Source: Acinetobacter sp. ANC 3929
GTDB lineage: Bacteria > Pseudomonadota > Gammaproteobacteria > Pseudomonadales > Moraxellaceae
Length of the DNA: 64,000 nt
Direction: 5' to 3'
Assembly (NCBI RefSeq): GCF_000369405.1
Contig: NZ_KB850000.1
Span: 948,373-1,012,372 of the forward strand
In this document: in pieces, positions 1-8,862 of the stretch
Numbering within the stretch: the first letter of the stretch is position 1
Layout: each line of letters opens with the position of its first letter
Notes under the pieces: model-generated
Told to the model about the DNA's origin: nothing
What the model saw: the letters and a program-made list of their open reading frames with translations, nothing else
Databases searched by the model: none
Position numbers and translations under genes: made by a program

Positions 1-958
1 TAGATGGGTGGATGTTTTTGTTTGTGTGGTCCATTTCTGAAACGTGTACTAAGCCTTCAACGCCTTCAGCGATTTCAGCAAAACAACCGTAATCAGTTAA
101 GTTAGTTACACGTGCTTTAACGATAGAACCTTTAGGGTAACGGTTCATGATCGCTAACCATGGATCTTCGCCTAATTGCTTAAGACCTAAAGATACGCGG
201 TTACGCTCGCGGTCAAACTTAAGTACTTTAACTGTAACTTCTTGACCAACTTCAACAACTTCTGAAGGGTGTTTGATACGCTTCCAAGCCATATCTGTGA
301 TATGTAGAAGACCATCAATACCGCCAAGATCAACGAACGCGCCGTAATCAGTAAGGTTCTTGATCGTACCTGTAACTGTTTGACCTTCTTCAAGTTGAGC
401 AAGCAATGCTTCACGGTCAGCTGAAGATTCAGCTTCCATAACTGCACGACGAGATACAACAACGTTGTTACGTTTAGCATCAAGTTTGATTACTTTGAAC
501 TCTAACTCTTTACCTTCAAGGTGAGTTGTGTCACGGATAGGACGAGTGTCAACTAAAGAACCCGGTAAGAATGCACGTACAGGACCGATGTCAACAGTGA
601 AACCGCCTTTAACCTTACCAGAGATAACACCAGTAACGATTTCGCCGTCTTCAAAGATTTTCTCAAGTTTAGTCCAAGTTTCAGCACGTTTCGCTTTTTC
701 ACGTGATAAAACTGTTTGACCCATACCGTTGTCAAGTGCTTCAACAACTACATCAACAGTATCGCCAACTTGAACTTCAAGTTCACGTTGTTCATTTAAA
801 AATTCAGCACGGTCAACTACGCCTTCAGATTTAAGGCCAGTGTCAACAGTAACCCAGTCAGAATCGATACTAACAACAGTACCTTGGATGACTGCACCCT
901 TTTCAACGTTGAGGTTTAATTCACTTTCTTCAAAGAGGGCTGCAAAAGATTCGGTCAT
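1..958 (-). CDS. rpsA: 30S ribosomal protein S1, C-terminal part cut by window edge
   Basis: S1 binds mRNA on the 30S subunit and helps start translation of mRNAs with weak ribosome binding sites. The reading frame is open from the ATG at 958 to the window start, giving about 319 residues of a protein normally near 557. It begins [17 protein letters not shown], typical of S1, and shows successive S1 (OB-fold) repeats with motifs such as [23 protein letters not shown] and, near the edge, [24 protein letters not shown]. The remaining repeats lie beyond the window. It follows cmk, the usual cmk-rpsA order, with a 115-bp gap that probably holds its own promoter and leader. Confidence 0.97.
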   Translation of the reverse strand, partial: MTESFAALFEESELNLNVEKGAVIQGTVVSIDSDWVTVDTGLKSEGVVDRAEFLNEQRELEVQVGDTVDVVVEALDNGMGQTVLSREKAKRAETWTKLEKIFEDGEIVTGVISGKVKGGFTVDIGPVRAFLPGSLVDTRPIRDTTHLEGKELEFKVIKLDAKRNNVVVSRRAVMEAESSADREALLAQLEEGQTVTGTIKNLTDYGAFVDLGGIDGLLHITDMAWKRIKHPSEVVEVGQEVTVKVLKFDRERNRVSLGLKQLGEDPWLAIMNRYPKGSIVKARVTNLTDYGCFAEIAEGVEGLVHVSEMDHTNKNIHPS

Positions 959-1073
959 GATATACCTGATAAAGTCCGCGGTCTTGGATCAGACAAGGCC
1001 GGTTTAGTTAAGTTGTTACATTGTCCAAAAAATCTGATCAAGCAATGCTTCAACTGATAAAAAAATTGTGTAT

Positions 1074-1754
1074 CTATTTTATACGGCTATTGATATAGTC
1101 AACCATCAACTGAAATACCTCATTGATGCCTATTGTAGAACTATCAATGACATACGCATCATCAGCGGGCTTAAGTGGAGCAACTGTACGCTCCATATCT
1201 CTTTTATCTCTAGCCTGTATGTTAGATAAAATGTCGCTTATTTTAGCATCAAGACCCATGCCCTGCAACTGTTTTACGCGCCGCTCTGCACGAGACTCTG
1301 CCGATGCTGTTAAATAAATCTTGGCTTGAGCTTCTGGAAAAATCGATGTTGCCATGTCACGACCGTCTGCAACCAACCCTGGTTCTTGAATAAATGCACG
1401 CTGACGTGCAAATAGTGCTTTCCTTAATTCAGGAACGGTTGCAACTTTAGATGCATACTCTCCGATTTGTTCAGTACGAATGGTTTGGGTGACATCGATA
1501 CCTTCTAAGAGAATCTTTGTCGCAGCTTCTGAAGATTTAAACTCGATATCCAAATGTGTGGCATATTCAACACATTCATCTAAATGCGTATCAATCTGTT
1601 CCAATAAACCACGCTGGAACAATGACAATCCAAGTAAACGATATAACGCACCAGAATCTAATAAATTAAAACCATAATGTGCGGCAATTTTTGCAGCCAA
1701 TGTTCCTTTACCTGAACCACTTGGACCATCAATCGTAATTATATGAACTGTCAT
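1074..1754 (-). CDS. cmk: Cytidylate kinase
   Basis: Phosphorylates CMP and dCMP with ATP, feeding CTP and dCTP pools in the cytoplasm. The P-loop GPSGSGKGT lies close to the N terminus, and the DGRDMAT motif near residue 130 is the NMP-binding segment of this family. At about 226 residues it has the usual length. The ATG at 1754 is preferred over one two codons upstream because AAGAG sits at proper spacing before it. It lies just upstream of rpsA and 9 bp downstream of the SRPBCC gene. Confidence 0.96.
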   Translation of the reverse strand: MTVHIITIDGPSGSGKGTLAAKIAAHYGFNLLDSGALYRLLGLSLFQRGLLEQIDTHLDECVEYATHLDIEFKSSEAATKILLEGIDVTQTIRTEQIGEYASKVATVPELRKALFARQRAFIQEPGLVADGRDMATSIFPEAQAKIYLTASAESRAERRVKQLQGMGLDAKISDILSNIQARDKRDMERTVAPLKPADDAYVIDSSTIGINEVFQLMVDYINSRIK

Positions 1755-1763
1755 TCCCATCTC

Positions 1764-2204
1764 TTATGAAGCAACTGATTTGGCTAATTTTGAAAAACCT
1801 AGTGTAATCGCTGCTTTGAGTTGTGCAAGAACTAATTTGCTTACCAAGGGTGCTTTTGCCGTAAATTCAATCTTATAAGTGACTAAAGTAATAAAAGGAG
1901 TGATTTCTTTAAAATCAATTTGCCCCAAATGATGTTTCACCAAAGGATTGTTGATTAATTTATATTCAATACGTTTATTTTCTTCCAATAAAGTAATTTC
2001 TTCTTGAAGCGGCTTGATTGGACCAAAGCCCATACGACGAACCGAGCCAATACCATCAGGGCGTTTTGGATCAGCAGAGTCTTTGACACGAACCACCTGT
2101 AAAGGTGCAAATGCCTTGTTATAAGTGGCATGTTTTGACAACAAGTCAAACACTTCAGAAATCGGTGCATTAAATTCTTTTTGTACGGTGATTGCATTAC
2201 GCAT
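1764..2204 (-). CDS. SRPBCC family protein (START-like fold)
   Basis: A 146-residue protein that starts MRNAITVQKEFNAPISEVFDLLSKH, the pattern of polyketide cyclase/SRPBCC proteins, whose helix-grip fold makes a pocket for a hydrophobic ligand. No signal peptide or membrane segment is visible. The ligand cannot be told from sequence. It lies between tadA (gap about 66 bp) and cmk (9 bp) on the same strand and is probably cotranscribed with cmk. Confidence 0.8.
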   Translation of the reverse strand: MRNAITVQKEFNAPISEVFDLLSKHATYNKAFAPLQVVRVKDSADPKRPDGIGSVRRMGFGPIKPLQEEITLLEENKRIEYKLINNPLVKHHLGQIDFKEITPFITLVTYKIEFTAKAPLVSKLVLAQLKAAITLGFSKLAKSVAS

Positions 2205-2270
2205 AAATTCGCCTTTTGATGTGACCCAAAATCATCGGAGGCTTAGTTTGCCACAACTTTTAAGACATTT

Positions 2271-2780
2271 TTAATCATTTAAGGACGTTTTTGACGAACG
2301 GATTTTCTTCTTTTCATTTCTTCTTTGCTTAAAAAAATCACTCAATTGCAATGAGCATTGTTCTTGCAAGCAACCTTGTTCGAAAACAAATTTATGATTG
2401 TAATAACCACTGTCGAGTAATTGTCTAGCACTCACCAATGAACCTGCTTTAGGTTCGGTCGTCGCAAAAACCACACGCTGAATTCGCGCATGAATTAATG
2501 CACCGACACACATGGTACAAGGTTCGAGTGTCACATAGAGCGTGGTATCTTCTGGTAACCGGTAGTTATTCAAAGACTGACATGCAGCACGTAAAGCTTG
2601 TATTTCTGCGTGCGCCGTTGGATCTGACAGTTTAATAGGTGCATTATAGCCAGCACCGAGTACCTGGCCATTGCTGACCAAAATTGCCCCGACGGGTATT
2701 TCACCCTGCGCTGCGGCTAATGCAGCCTGCTCATAGGCAAACTGCATCCAATATTCATCATTACAATTTTCTGAACTCAT
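2271..2780 (-). CDS. tadA: tRNA-specific adenosine deaminase
   Basis: Deaminates adenosine 34 of tRNA-Arg(ACG) to inosine so the tRNA can read several arginine codons; essential in most bacteria. The zinc-binding and catalytic motif HAE is at residues 57-59, and PCTMC at 87-91 supplies the two cysteines. The 169-residue length fits TadA with a short basic tail (KQRRNEKKKIRSSK). It begins 5 bp after the stop of the upstream enoyl-CoA hydratase family gene, so the two are probably translated from one message. Confidence 0.95.
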   Translation of the reverse strand: MSSENCNDEYWMQFAYEQAALAAAQGEIPVGAILVSNGQVLGAGYNAPIKLSDPTAHAEIQALRAACQSLNNYRLPEDTTLYVTLEPCTMCVGALIHARIQRVVFATTEPKAGSLVSARQLLDSGYYNHKFVFEQGCLQEQCSLQLSDFFKQRRNEKKKIRSSKTSLND

Positions 2781-2785
2781 AACAA

Positions 2786-3907
2786 TCAGGCAATAACACC
2801 ATATTGCTTTAATAACGCATTCCAGCTTTCAATATTGGTCACTGGTGCACAGTCACCCAAAATACCTTTTAAGCTCAATTGCTCGGTTGCTTTCCACTCT
2901 GGTGACAAATCTTTATCAACCAAACGGGCACGCACACCTTCGACAAAGTCTGGATGACGAATCTTCCAATCAGAAATTTGTGCTTCTAATGCAAACACTT
3001 CATCCCATGCATGGCCTTGTTTGCCCCATTGCCATAACAGCCATGTGATCGCAGCTGTACTTGGAGAACCTTTCTGCAAGTTCTCGCTGGCTTGACGCAA
3101 CCAATCACTACTTGCATCACTTAAACCAATAATAGATTGATAATCATATTCAAAACTTTGTCCACGACAGACACTATGAATCACATCGATTGAGTTTTGT
3201 AATGGTCCAGAAGCAACTGGGCGATGCAAACTATTTAAAGTATCATCAATGGCTCTAAATGCACCTGCTGGATAATGATTCCAATCGACATTCAAGACTT
3301 TCTGAAGCACATTATCACGTTGAGCTTCACAAATGTGTGTTGCCCAACCAATACTAAATGCACCAGCAGCAGTCATGATTGAACCTGTTAAGCCAGTAAA
3401 CAGACCAATTTGACCACGATCAGCCAAGAAGCGACTCGCACCAACATCTGGGTATAAACCAATATTGATTTCAGGCATCGCCAAACGTGAATACGGCGTA
3501 ACCAAACGGAATGGTGCAGCCATGAACAAGCCTAATCCCCCCCCCATCACATAACCTTCACCCCAGACGACAATCGGTTTGGCGTAATTATGCAACAATA
3601 AATCAAGCGCATATTCCTGCTGGAAGAATAAATTCGCAGCATCAACTTCCTGATTAATCACCAGCTGGCGCAACTTGCGAACATCACCACCCGCACAAAA
3701 TGCTTTTGGTGTTGTTGAATCAAACCAAATCGCTTTAACAGTATCATCTACATGAAAATCTTCGAAAACTTGCAGTAGAGCACTTACGATTGGCTCATCT
3801 AAAGCATGCAAAGATTTAGGTCGATTAAGACGAATGATTCGCCAACCGTTTTTTGCATGTTCAATAACTAAATCTGGATGATAGCTATTTAAATCAGGAG
3901 AAGTCAT
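2786..3907 (-). CDS. Enoyl-CoA hydratase/isomerase family protein (3-hydroxyisobutyryl-CoA hydrolase-like)
   Basis: Crotonase-fold protein of 373 residues. The oxyanion-hole segment AFCAGGDVRKL is near residue 70 and the second loop GYVMGGGLGLFMA near residue 120. The length and the long C-terminal helical part resemble 3-hydroxyisobutyryl-CoA hydrolases of valine breakdown rather than the roughly 260-residue hydratases. Its start codon overlaps the ung stop (TAATG), so translation is coupled. No valine-degradation genes are adjacent, so the substrate is an inference from family shape. Confidence 0.82.
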   Translation of the reverse strand: MTSPDLNSYHPDLVIEHAKNGWRIIRLNRPKSLHALDEPIVSALLQVFEDFHVDDTVKAIWFDSTTPKAFCAGGDVRKLRQLVINQEVDAANLFFQQEYALDLLLHNYAKPIVVWGEGYVMGGGLGLFMAAPFRLVTPYSRLAMPEINIGLYPDVGASRFLADRGQIGLFTGLTGSIMTAAGAFSIGWATHICEAQRDNVLQKVLNVDWNHYPAGAFRAIDDTLNSLHRPVASGPLQNSIDVIHSVCRGQSFEYDYQSIIGLSDASSDWLRQASENLQKGSPSTAAITWLLWQWGKQGHAWDEVFALEAQISDWKIRHPDFVEGVRARLVDKDLSPEWKATEQLSLKGILGDCAPVTNIESWNALLKQYGVIA

Positions 3908-4620
3908 TATGCGTCCAATTGCCAGTCTATAGGCTCAATGCCATGTTGTTTCAAATATTGATTGGTTTTAGAAAATACTTTACAGCCAAAGAAACCGCCA
4001 CGGTTCGCAGCAAGTGGTGATGGATGTGCTGCTGTTAGAACAAGGTGTTTATTACGGTCAATACGTTGCCCTTTACGTTGGGCATAAGCACCCCATAAAA
4101 TAAACACGATATGTTCACGCTGTTCATTTAATACATCAATCACAGCATCAGTGAAGTCTTCCCATCCCTGTTTCTGATGCGAAGTCGGTTGTCCTGCTTC
4201 TACCGTCAGTACACTGTTCAGCAACAGTACACCTTGCTCAGCCCATTTGCTTAAGTCACCATGACGTGAAACAGGCACAGCTAAATCCGTATGTAACTCG
4301 TGGAAAATATTACGTAAAGATGGCGGTAATGCAACCCCTCTTTGTACCGAAAAGCTTAAACCATTGGCCTGATTCGGCCCATGATATGGATCTTGCCCTA
4401 AAATCACGACTTTAACACGCGTTTGTGGCGTGGTATTCATCGCGTTAAAAATCTGTTTACTTGGTGGATAAATCGTTTTCTGTGCAAGTTTTTCTTGCTG
4501 TAAAAACTCACGCAAATTATCCATTTTTTGACTGAGCAAGAACTCTGACAATGAAATTTTCCAAGACTCGTCCAACTGAACTTTACTTAATTTGTCCTGT
4601 TGCTGTTCAGTAAATTGCAT
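3907..4620 (-). CDS. ung: Uracil-DNA glycosylase
   Basis: Cuts uracil out of DNA to start base-excision repair. The family 1 water-activating loop GQDPYHG is at residues 75-81, with catalytic Asp77. The C-terminal DNA-intercalation loop contains HPSPLAANRGGFFG. At 237 residues it has the normal length. It is the first gene of a tightly packed run (ung, hydratase-family gene, tadA) that shares overlapping stop and start codons. Confidence 0.97.
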   Translation of the reverse strand: MQFTEQQQDKLSKVQLDESWKISLSEFLLSQKMDNLREFLQQEKLAQKTIYPPSKQIFNAMNTTPQTRVKVVILGQDPYHGPNQANGLSFSVQRGVALPPSLRNIFHELHTDLAVPVSRHGDLSKWAEQGVLLLNSVLTVEAGQPTSHQKQGWEDFTDAVIDVLNEQREHIVFILWGAYAQRKGQRIDRNKHLVLTAAHPSPLAANRGGFFGCKVFSKTNQYLKQHGIEPIDWQLDA

Positions 4621-4665
4621 CCATATTCCTTGAAAATAAGTTCACTCACCTGAGCGAAAAGGCAC

Positions 4666-5262
4666 TCAAATATTGACTTGTAATTCTACGTTTGGATTTT
4701 GGAACTTGATTCCTTTTTTCAGATTTTCATACATCTGAACGTCACTCCATTCAGCCTGTACTTGTTCTGAAAATACGATTTGATCCAGATTCAATGCACC
4801 CATTTGCACATTATCAATATCTTCCTGAAAGCTTTGAGCGTAGCCCGTATCGGTTTCATGTACAATCACAGAATAAACCTCAACATCACCCTCACCATTT
4901 TGAGTCGTTGTTGAGTTTAATACCTGCTGAGCAAGATAAAAGAAAATACGCGAAAACTGTTCTGCCGAAGGCGAGACGGGTAAAGCGATCCAACGTGCAC
5001 TAAATGTTTTACATGCATCGATATAAGCAGGATCATCTTTCTGCCAAAAACAAATTGCATGATCAAAACTATCATACAATTCTTTGATCACGCCTTTGAG
5101 TAAGCCGAAATCATAAACCATTTGTCCGTGATCGAGCTTTGACGCTTTTAATAATAATTCAACTTTATAACTATGCCCATGAATCGAACGCTTACAGCGG
5201 TCCGATGTACAATTACGCACAATATGAGCATTTTCAAACTTAAACAATTTTCGAATTAACAT
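4666..5262 (-). CDS. queD: 6-carboxytetrahydropterin synthase (QueD-like)
   Basis: Belongs to the 6-pyruvoyl-tetrahydropterin synthase/QueD family, which converts dihydroneopterin triphosphate to 6-carboxytetrahydropterin for queuosine and 7-deazaguanine synthesis. Zinc ligands fit His13 and the HGH at 28-30, and Cys23 fits the catalytic cysteine upstream of HGH. FDHAICF is also typical. At 198 residues it is longer than classic QueD (about 120), with extra sequence in the middle and C terminus. That is seen in some family branches, so the exact product is slightly uncertain. Confidence 0.85.
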   Translation of the reverse strand: MLIRKLFKFENAHIVRNCTSDRCKRSIHGHSYKVELLLKASKLDHGQMVYDFGLLKGVIKELYDSFDHAICFWQKDDPAYIDACKTFSARWIALPVSPSAEQFSRIFFYLAQQVLNSTTTQNGEGDVEVYSVIVHETDTGYAQSFQEDIDNVQMGALNLDQIVFSEQVQAEWSDVQMYENLKKGIKFQNPNVELQVNI

Positions 5263-5369
5263 GCACCAAGCTAATCTTTATCTGCAAACGGTTTTCATTA
5301 TAAAGCAAAAAAACGTGCATTGGGATTGATTTTAAATCTTGTCACCATTTGATAAACCAATATTAAAAG

Positions 5370-6344
5370 CTACTGAAATGGTGAAAGACTTCTTGAATAT
5401 ACAAAGACTTGCTTATCTTTTCGGACCAAAGAACTTGTAAATTGCCGTTTCCGTTCGCTTAAAACAACCTCAATTTGTGCAGTAAAATAATTGGACTTGC
5501 TATCCAAAAAAGCAGCGGCATCAATTTTATTTTGTTCTTCTATCCCAGAAAAAGCATTTAATTTCCACAAATCATCAACATTATTGAAATAGGTCAAATT
5601 CGCTTGCTTGGTTTTAAGCTCTTGCTCCACTGCTTTGATATCAACTTTTGGATCAATACTGGCAAGCAATAATGCTGGTGCGGTATTCATATTCACTTTC
5701 GTTTGTTCAGGCAATGCCGTGACATAGGGCTTAATTAAATCGAAATTTTTACCCTCAAATCCCCTCACCAGTTTTAACTCTTCAACACTGTGAAACTTGG
5801 TGTTTGGGGCCAAATATGCAGGATCTAAACCTTGATAATAATTACTCTCAGCCCCCATTGCGCCCGTAGTTTCATCATCGACATCTTGCCAATCAATCAC
5901 CGCTTGGCTCAATTCTGCTGGCAAGCCAACACGTTGTAGCAACTTTTCAAACCAACGTCGAGCAGAATCATCCACTTGGCTGCCATCTGCTTTCACCAAA
6001 TTATTCAGATTGAATTTGCCTGATTCGTCCATTAAACGCCCAGAAACAGAGCCATCCTCAACCGGAAATGGAGGCATAGGTTTGGCCCAATTCTCTTGCA
6101 GGTGATCAATACTGCTTCCATTATCGCTATCTTGAATCAAGAGTTCAGAAAAGAAGGCTTCAGCACTTTTTGCATATAATAGAGATTGGTCTTGACGCAT
6201 CAAATACCCTGTATTTTCTGAGGTATTGGTTTGTCGTTTAGCAATAGTCGCCGCAAGAATGGTTGCCAAAGCCACCATCACAAGAATGGTTAACAATGCA
6301 ATGCCACGCTGAGCAATTCCATAACTTTGAGCTTTTCTAATCAC
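5370..6344 (-). CDS. gspK: Type II secretion minor pseudopilin GspK
   Basis: The largest minor pseudopilin, at the tip of the type II secretion pseudopilus. A hydrophobic N-terminal helix (GIALLTILVMVALATILAA) follows a short basic leader. Unlike other pseudopilins it has no Glu at +5, which is normal for GspK. The GTG at 6344 is chosen over an in-frame upstream ATG because it has AAGAGG at good spacing and lies 16 bp after the gspJ stop; this gives 324 residues. Upstream in the same operon are gspJ, gspI and gspH. Confidence 0.9.
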   Translation of the reverse strand: MIRKAQSYGIAQRGIALLTILVMVALATILAATIAKRQTNTSENTGYLMRQDQSLLYAKSAEAFFSELLIQDSDNGSSIDHLQENWAKPMPPFPVEDGSVSGRLMDESGKFNLNNLVKADGSQVDDSARRWFEKLLQRVGLPAELSQAVIDWQDVDDETTGAMGAESNYYQGLDPAYLAPNTKFHSVEELKLVRGFEGKNFDLIKPYVTALPEQTKVNMNTAPALLLASIDPKVDIKAVEQELKTKQANLTYFNNVDDLWKLNAFSGIEEQNKIDAAAFLDSKSNYFTAQIEVVLSERKRQFTSSLVRKDKQVFVYSRSLSPFQ

Positions 6345-6360
6345 GGGATATGCCTCTTGC

Positions 6361-7068
6361 TCATTGTGTTGGAAGCTGAGTAGGATTAGATGAATTTGAC
6401 CCATCTTTATTATTCGGTGGATTTGTGCCCCCACCTATACCAGTTGAATTTCCTATCGTCTGTAAATACGCCTGCGTATTCAACAAGCTATAAATCCATT
6501 CATACTCTGTACCTGCAACAGTCAGCTGTATCTTAATGCCCAGCGGCAATTTTTTTAGCTCGGCAATATTGCTTGGATCACTATTTTCGGGCCACTGCGT
6601 CAATTCTTGCGGGTTTAAAACCAGCACTTTAAATTGATCTACATTTTCCAGTAAAGTACTTGAAACAGGCTGTACACGATTCGGAATATTTAAATTTGAA
6701 TATTTCAATCGATATACTTTCTTCTGTGCAGAATCATAACGATATTCTATACGTTCATAGGGTGACAGCCCTTGCTTTAATGGATCTGAAACACCCGCCT
6801 TACTGAATATAAAACTTCCATTATTTAAAACCAAAGCTGCTTGCAACTGCCGCCCATCATTGGCGGTTAGTGGAATGATTTGCAGACTGTCTCTTAAAAC
6901 CTGCTGATAGGCATCTTGCAATGCAAATAGATGCAACTCATGCTCAGCATTACGATCTTTTACTTTTAATAAATAATCAAAAACCTTCCAGCCTAGCATA
7001 GAAAGTACCGCAAAAATTGCAATTGCAACCAGTAACTCAACCAGAGTAAATGCGCGTGTATATTTCAT
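6361..7068 (-). CDS. gspJ: Type II secretion minor pseudopilin GspJ
   Basis: Minor pseudopilin of the type II secretion pseudopilus, assembling with GspI and GspK. It begins MKYTRAFTLVELLVAIAIF: a very short leader, then the type III prepilin N-methylation motif with Glu at +5. The globular part runs to residue 235 and ends in a low-complexity Gly/Asn/Pro/Ser-rich tail. It overlaps the gspI end by 4 bp (ATGA type), so translation is coupled. Confidence 0.93.
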   Translation of the reverse strand: MKYTRAFTLVELLVAIAIFAVLSMLGWKVFDYLLKVKDRNAEHELHLFALQDAYQQVLRDSLQIIPLTANDGRQLQAALVLNNGSFIFSKAGVSDPLKQGLSPYERIEYRYDSAQKKVYRLKYSNLNIPNRVQPVSSTLLENVDQFKVLVLNPQELTQWPENSDPSNIAELKKLPLGIKIQLTVAGTEYEWIYSLLNTQAYLQTIGNSTGIGGGTNPPNNKDGSNSSNPTQLPTQ

Positions 7069-7664
7069 TGTGTTCTAGCCTTTGCTGGATAGTTAAAGAA
7101 CACAAGATGAGTAATGCCTGCTTCAACTTTACCTTGTTCATTATTAAACAAACTGACTTGTAACTCGATGCGCTGTATCTTGGGGCTAATGGTAGATTGT
7201 GCTTTTTTGTCAATTTGCCAGGTTTCACCTTGAGAAGTTACTTGCTTTGACTGCGTTCCTTCTAGCCATTCCTGATTAATTTCCATCATTGCGACTTCAT
7301 TCATTCCCACAAATTGTGCCTTGGTCCGTAAAATCGCATTGGACGTTGACTGTGTGTACTGCATAGCGACTTTGGTGAGTGCAATCGCAGCAACAGCAAA
7401 GATTGCCAGTGCAACCATCACTTCAAGCAAGGTAAATCCTGAGCGAGGATTAGAGAAACAACGTTTCTCCCGAGCGCAAGACGCAGAACTATGCTCGAAG
7501 TGGGCACGATTAAATCGAGCAACGCTCGATCGTGTCGCAAGGCGAGAAGCTATGCTTGAGGTGCGAGATTTCTGTTCCTCTACAAGAGAAAAAGCTATGC
7601 TTTGAGTGCAAAGATTAACTTTGTAAGAACGCAAAGAAAGATCTTCTGAGTATTTAATTTTCAT
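7065..7664 (-). CDS. gspI: Type II secretion minor pseudopilin GspI with an unusually long leader
   Basis: Minor pseudopilin with the methylation motif SGFTLLEVMVALAIF and a C-terminal domain typical of GspI. The prepilin cleavage Gly falls at about residue 76, whereas GspI leaders are normally under 10 residues. The extra stretch (about 7441-7640) consists of decayed tandem hairpin repeats read in frame, with no stop codon. No alternative in-frame ATG, GTG or TTG lies between the repeats and the motif, so translation must start at the ATG at 7664 (or use an atypical codon). That start overlaps the gspH end by 11 bp. The mature protein looks intact. Confidence 0.88.
   Translation of the reverse strand: MKIKYSEDLSLRSYKVNLCTQSIAFSLVEEQKSRTSSIASRLATRSSVARFNRAHFEHSSASCAREKRCFSNPRSGFTLLEVMVALAIFAVAAIALTKVAMQYTQSTSNAILRTKAQFVGMNEVAMMEINQEWLEGTQSKQVTSQGETWQIDKKAQSTISPKIQRIELQVSLFNNEQGKVEAGITHLVFFNYPAKARTQ
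7440..7625. repeat. Degenerate tandem hairpin repeat inside the gspI leader
   Basis: About three related units, each a hairpin followed by a spacer resembling GCAAGGCGAGAAGCTATGC then TTGAGGTGCGAGATT. Unit hairpins: GAGAAAC-AAC-GTTTCTC at 7453-7469; CACGAT, CGAGC-AAC-GCTCG and ATCGTG at 7505-7534; and TTCCTCT-ACA-AGAGAA near 7575. The three spacers share the core CTATGCT(T/C)GA and GTGC. This is the look of REP/BIME-type extragenic elements, here placed within a coding region. Confidence 0.75.
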
Positions 7665-8202
7665 CTATTTTACCCAAGTGATCTAATGCAAACTCGTGGC
7701 CAATGGGTTGTTGCTCATAGTAGAACTGAATACGAACAGGTTTTACTTCGCCATTCCCAAACCAAATCAGCTGAGGAGCTCTGCCCCCTAGTAAGTCTTC
7801 ATTTTTTGCTTTGTTATAATTTTCAGCGTCTAAGCTTTGAATACTAAAAGAGACTCGATCTGGTAATTGACGGGTTTTAAATTCTTTATAAAGTTGCCAT
7901 GTACGGTCAGCCTGCTGAATTTGTTCACGGCTTTGATCATGATATTCAAATAAATTATAACTAAATGGTGCAACATCAGTGGCATTTTGAGTATTTAAAG
8001 CAAAGACCTTGGCTTGATCAGTCGCTTCTTTATTAATTTTTTTGAGATCTAGAATAAACATCTCTCTGGCTTGCATCGCTCGACGTTGATCGACCCCACC
8101 AATATTTAAGACCACCAACGATGCCATGATGGTCATAATGACAATCACCACCATGACTTCAATAAGCGTAAAACCTGTTTGTAATCTCTGTGGTGATTTC
8201 AT
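7654..8202 (-). CDS. gspH: Type II secretion minor pseudopilin GspH
   Basis: First gene of the gspHIJK minor pseudopilin cluster. A short leader MKSPQRLQTG precedes FTLIEVMVVIVIMTIMASLVV, with the methylated Phe and Glu at +5. The remaining 150 residues form the beta-rich GspH/FimT-type domain. The 182-residue length is normal. The 3' end overlaps gspI by 11 bp. The core T2SS genes (gspD, E, F) are not in this window. Confidence 0.9.
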   Translation of the reverse strand: MKSPQRLQTGFTLIEVMVVIVIMTIMASLVVLNIGGVDQRRAMQAREMFILDLKKINKEATDQAKVFALNTQNATDVAPFSYNLFEYHDQSREQIQQADRTWQLYKEFKTRQLPDRVSFSIQSLDAENYNKAKNEDLLGGRAPQLIWFGNGEVKPVRIQFYYEQQPIGHEFALDHLGKIDEN

Positions 8203-8213
8203 TCTATTTTCGA

Positions 8214-8828
8214 CTATGGAACAGATTGTTCAAGTAGCTTTGGCAATGCTAAAGCTTGCTCTATATAAGCGACACGCAATGTATCTCTCGACCCCAAATA
8301 ACGCTGATAGAAACTTGAATTTAGGATAACCGCCGCACCATAGGTCAACGACCAAACCGACGCGAGATAATCACGTGTGGTCATCGTACTATTGATGTCC
8401 AGTAAATAACTTTCAGTCATTCGAATAATAATACGCAAACGCTGTCTTCTCACTTTATACAACTCACTAAACAGTAATTGAATACCCTGTCCAGTGGTCG
8501 AGAGGCGCTCCTCAATTTGGTGAAATAACGCTGTACGCTCAGGATGATGTAAATGATGCAACATGAAGAAAGCTAAATGCTCTGGAAATGCCTTTTCGGT
8601 GTCTTGAATCATCTCGAGTAACATTCGCTCATTACGAATGATGAGCAACATATACAGCTCATCTTTACTCTGAAAATGCTTATATAAAGTGCCCTTGGCA
8701 AGATCCAGCTCTGCTGCAAGCGCATCGAGCGTCATGCCAGCTTCACCATTTTCTAATAGGAGTTGCTCCGCGATTTGAAAAATTAATACTTCTCGTGCTC
8801 TAAACTGAGCTTGACGATCCATTTTCAC
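8214..8828 (-). CDS. TetR/AcrR family transcriptional regulator
   Basis: A 204-residue one-domain repressor-type regulator. The N-terminal helix-turn-helix is clear: MTLDALAAELDLAKGTLYKHFQSKDEL at about residues 31-57. The C-terminal ligand domain is not recognisable. A second ATG two codons in (8822) is equally possible. It lies 11 bp upstream of gspH and 34 bp downstream of tatD on the same strand, so it may be in one transcript with the pseudopilin genes. A regulatory link to secretion is not shown. Confidence 0.88.
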   Translation of the reverse strand: MKMDRQAQFRAREVLIFQIAEQLLLENGEAGMTLDALAAELDLAKGTLYKHFQSKDELYMLLIIRNERMLLEMIQDTEKAFPEHLAFFMLHHLHHPERTALFHQIEERLSTTGQGIQLLFSELYKVRRQRLRIIIRMTESYLLDINSTMTTRDYLASVWSLTYGAAVILNSSFYQRYLGSRDTLRVAYIEQALALPKLLEQSVP

Positions 8829-8862
8829 GTAATAACTCTCTTTCCTAGTACAACAAAACCGT

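Noticed and set aside
695..710. parS-like sequence TTTTTCACGTGATAAA within rpsA
   Set aside because: It matches 13 of 16 parS positions but lacks flanking bases, lies in a conserved coding stretch (SRE codons) and is 16 kb from parB. Chance is more likely.
7440..7625. CRISPR-like array in the gspI leader
   Set aside because: The units are degenerate hairpins with no identical repeats or uniform unique spacers, and no cas genes are present.
5370..8202. Complete type II secretion operon
   Set aside because: Only the minor pseudopilin genes gspH, I, J and K are present; the secretin, ATPase and platform genes are not in the window.
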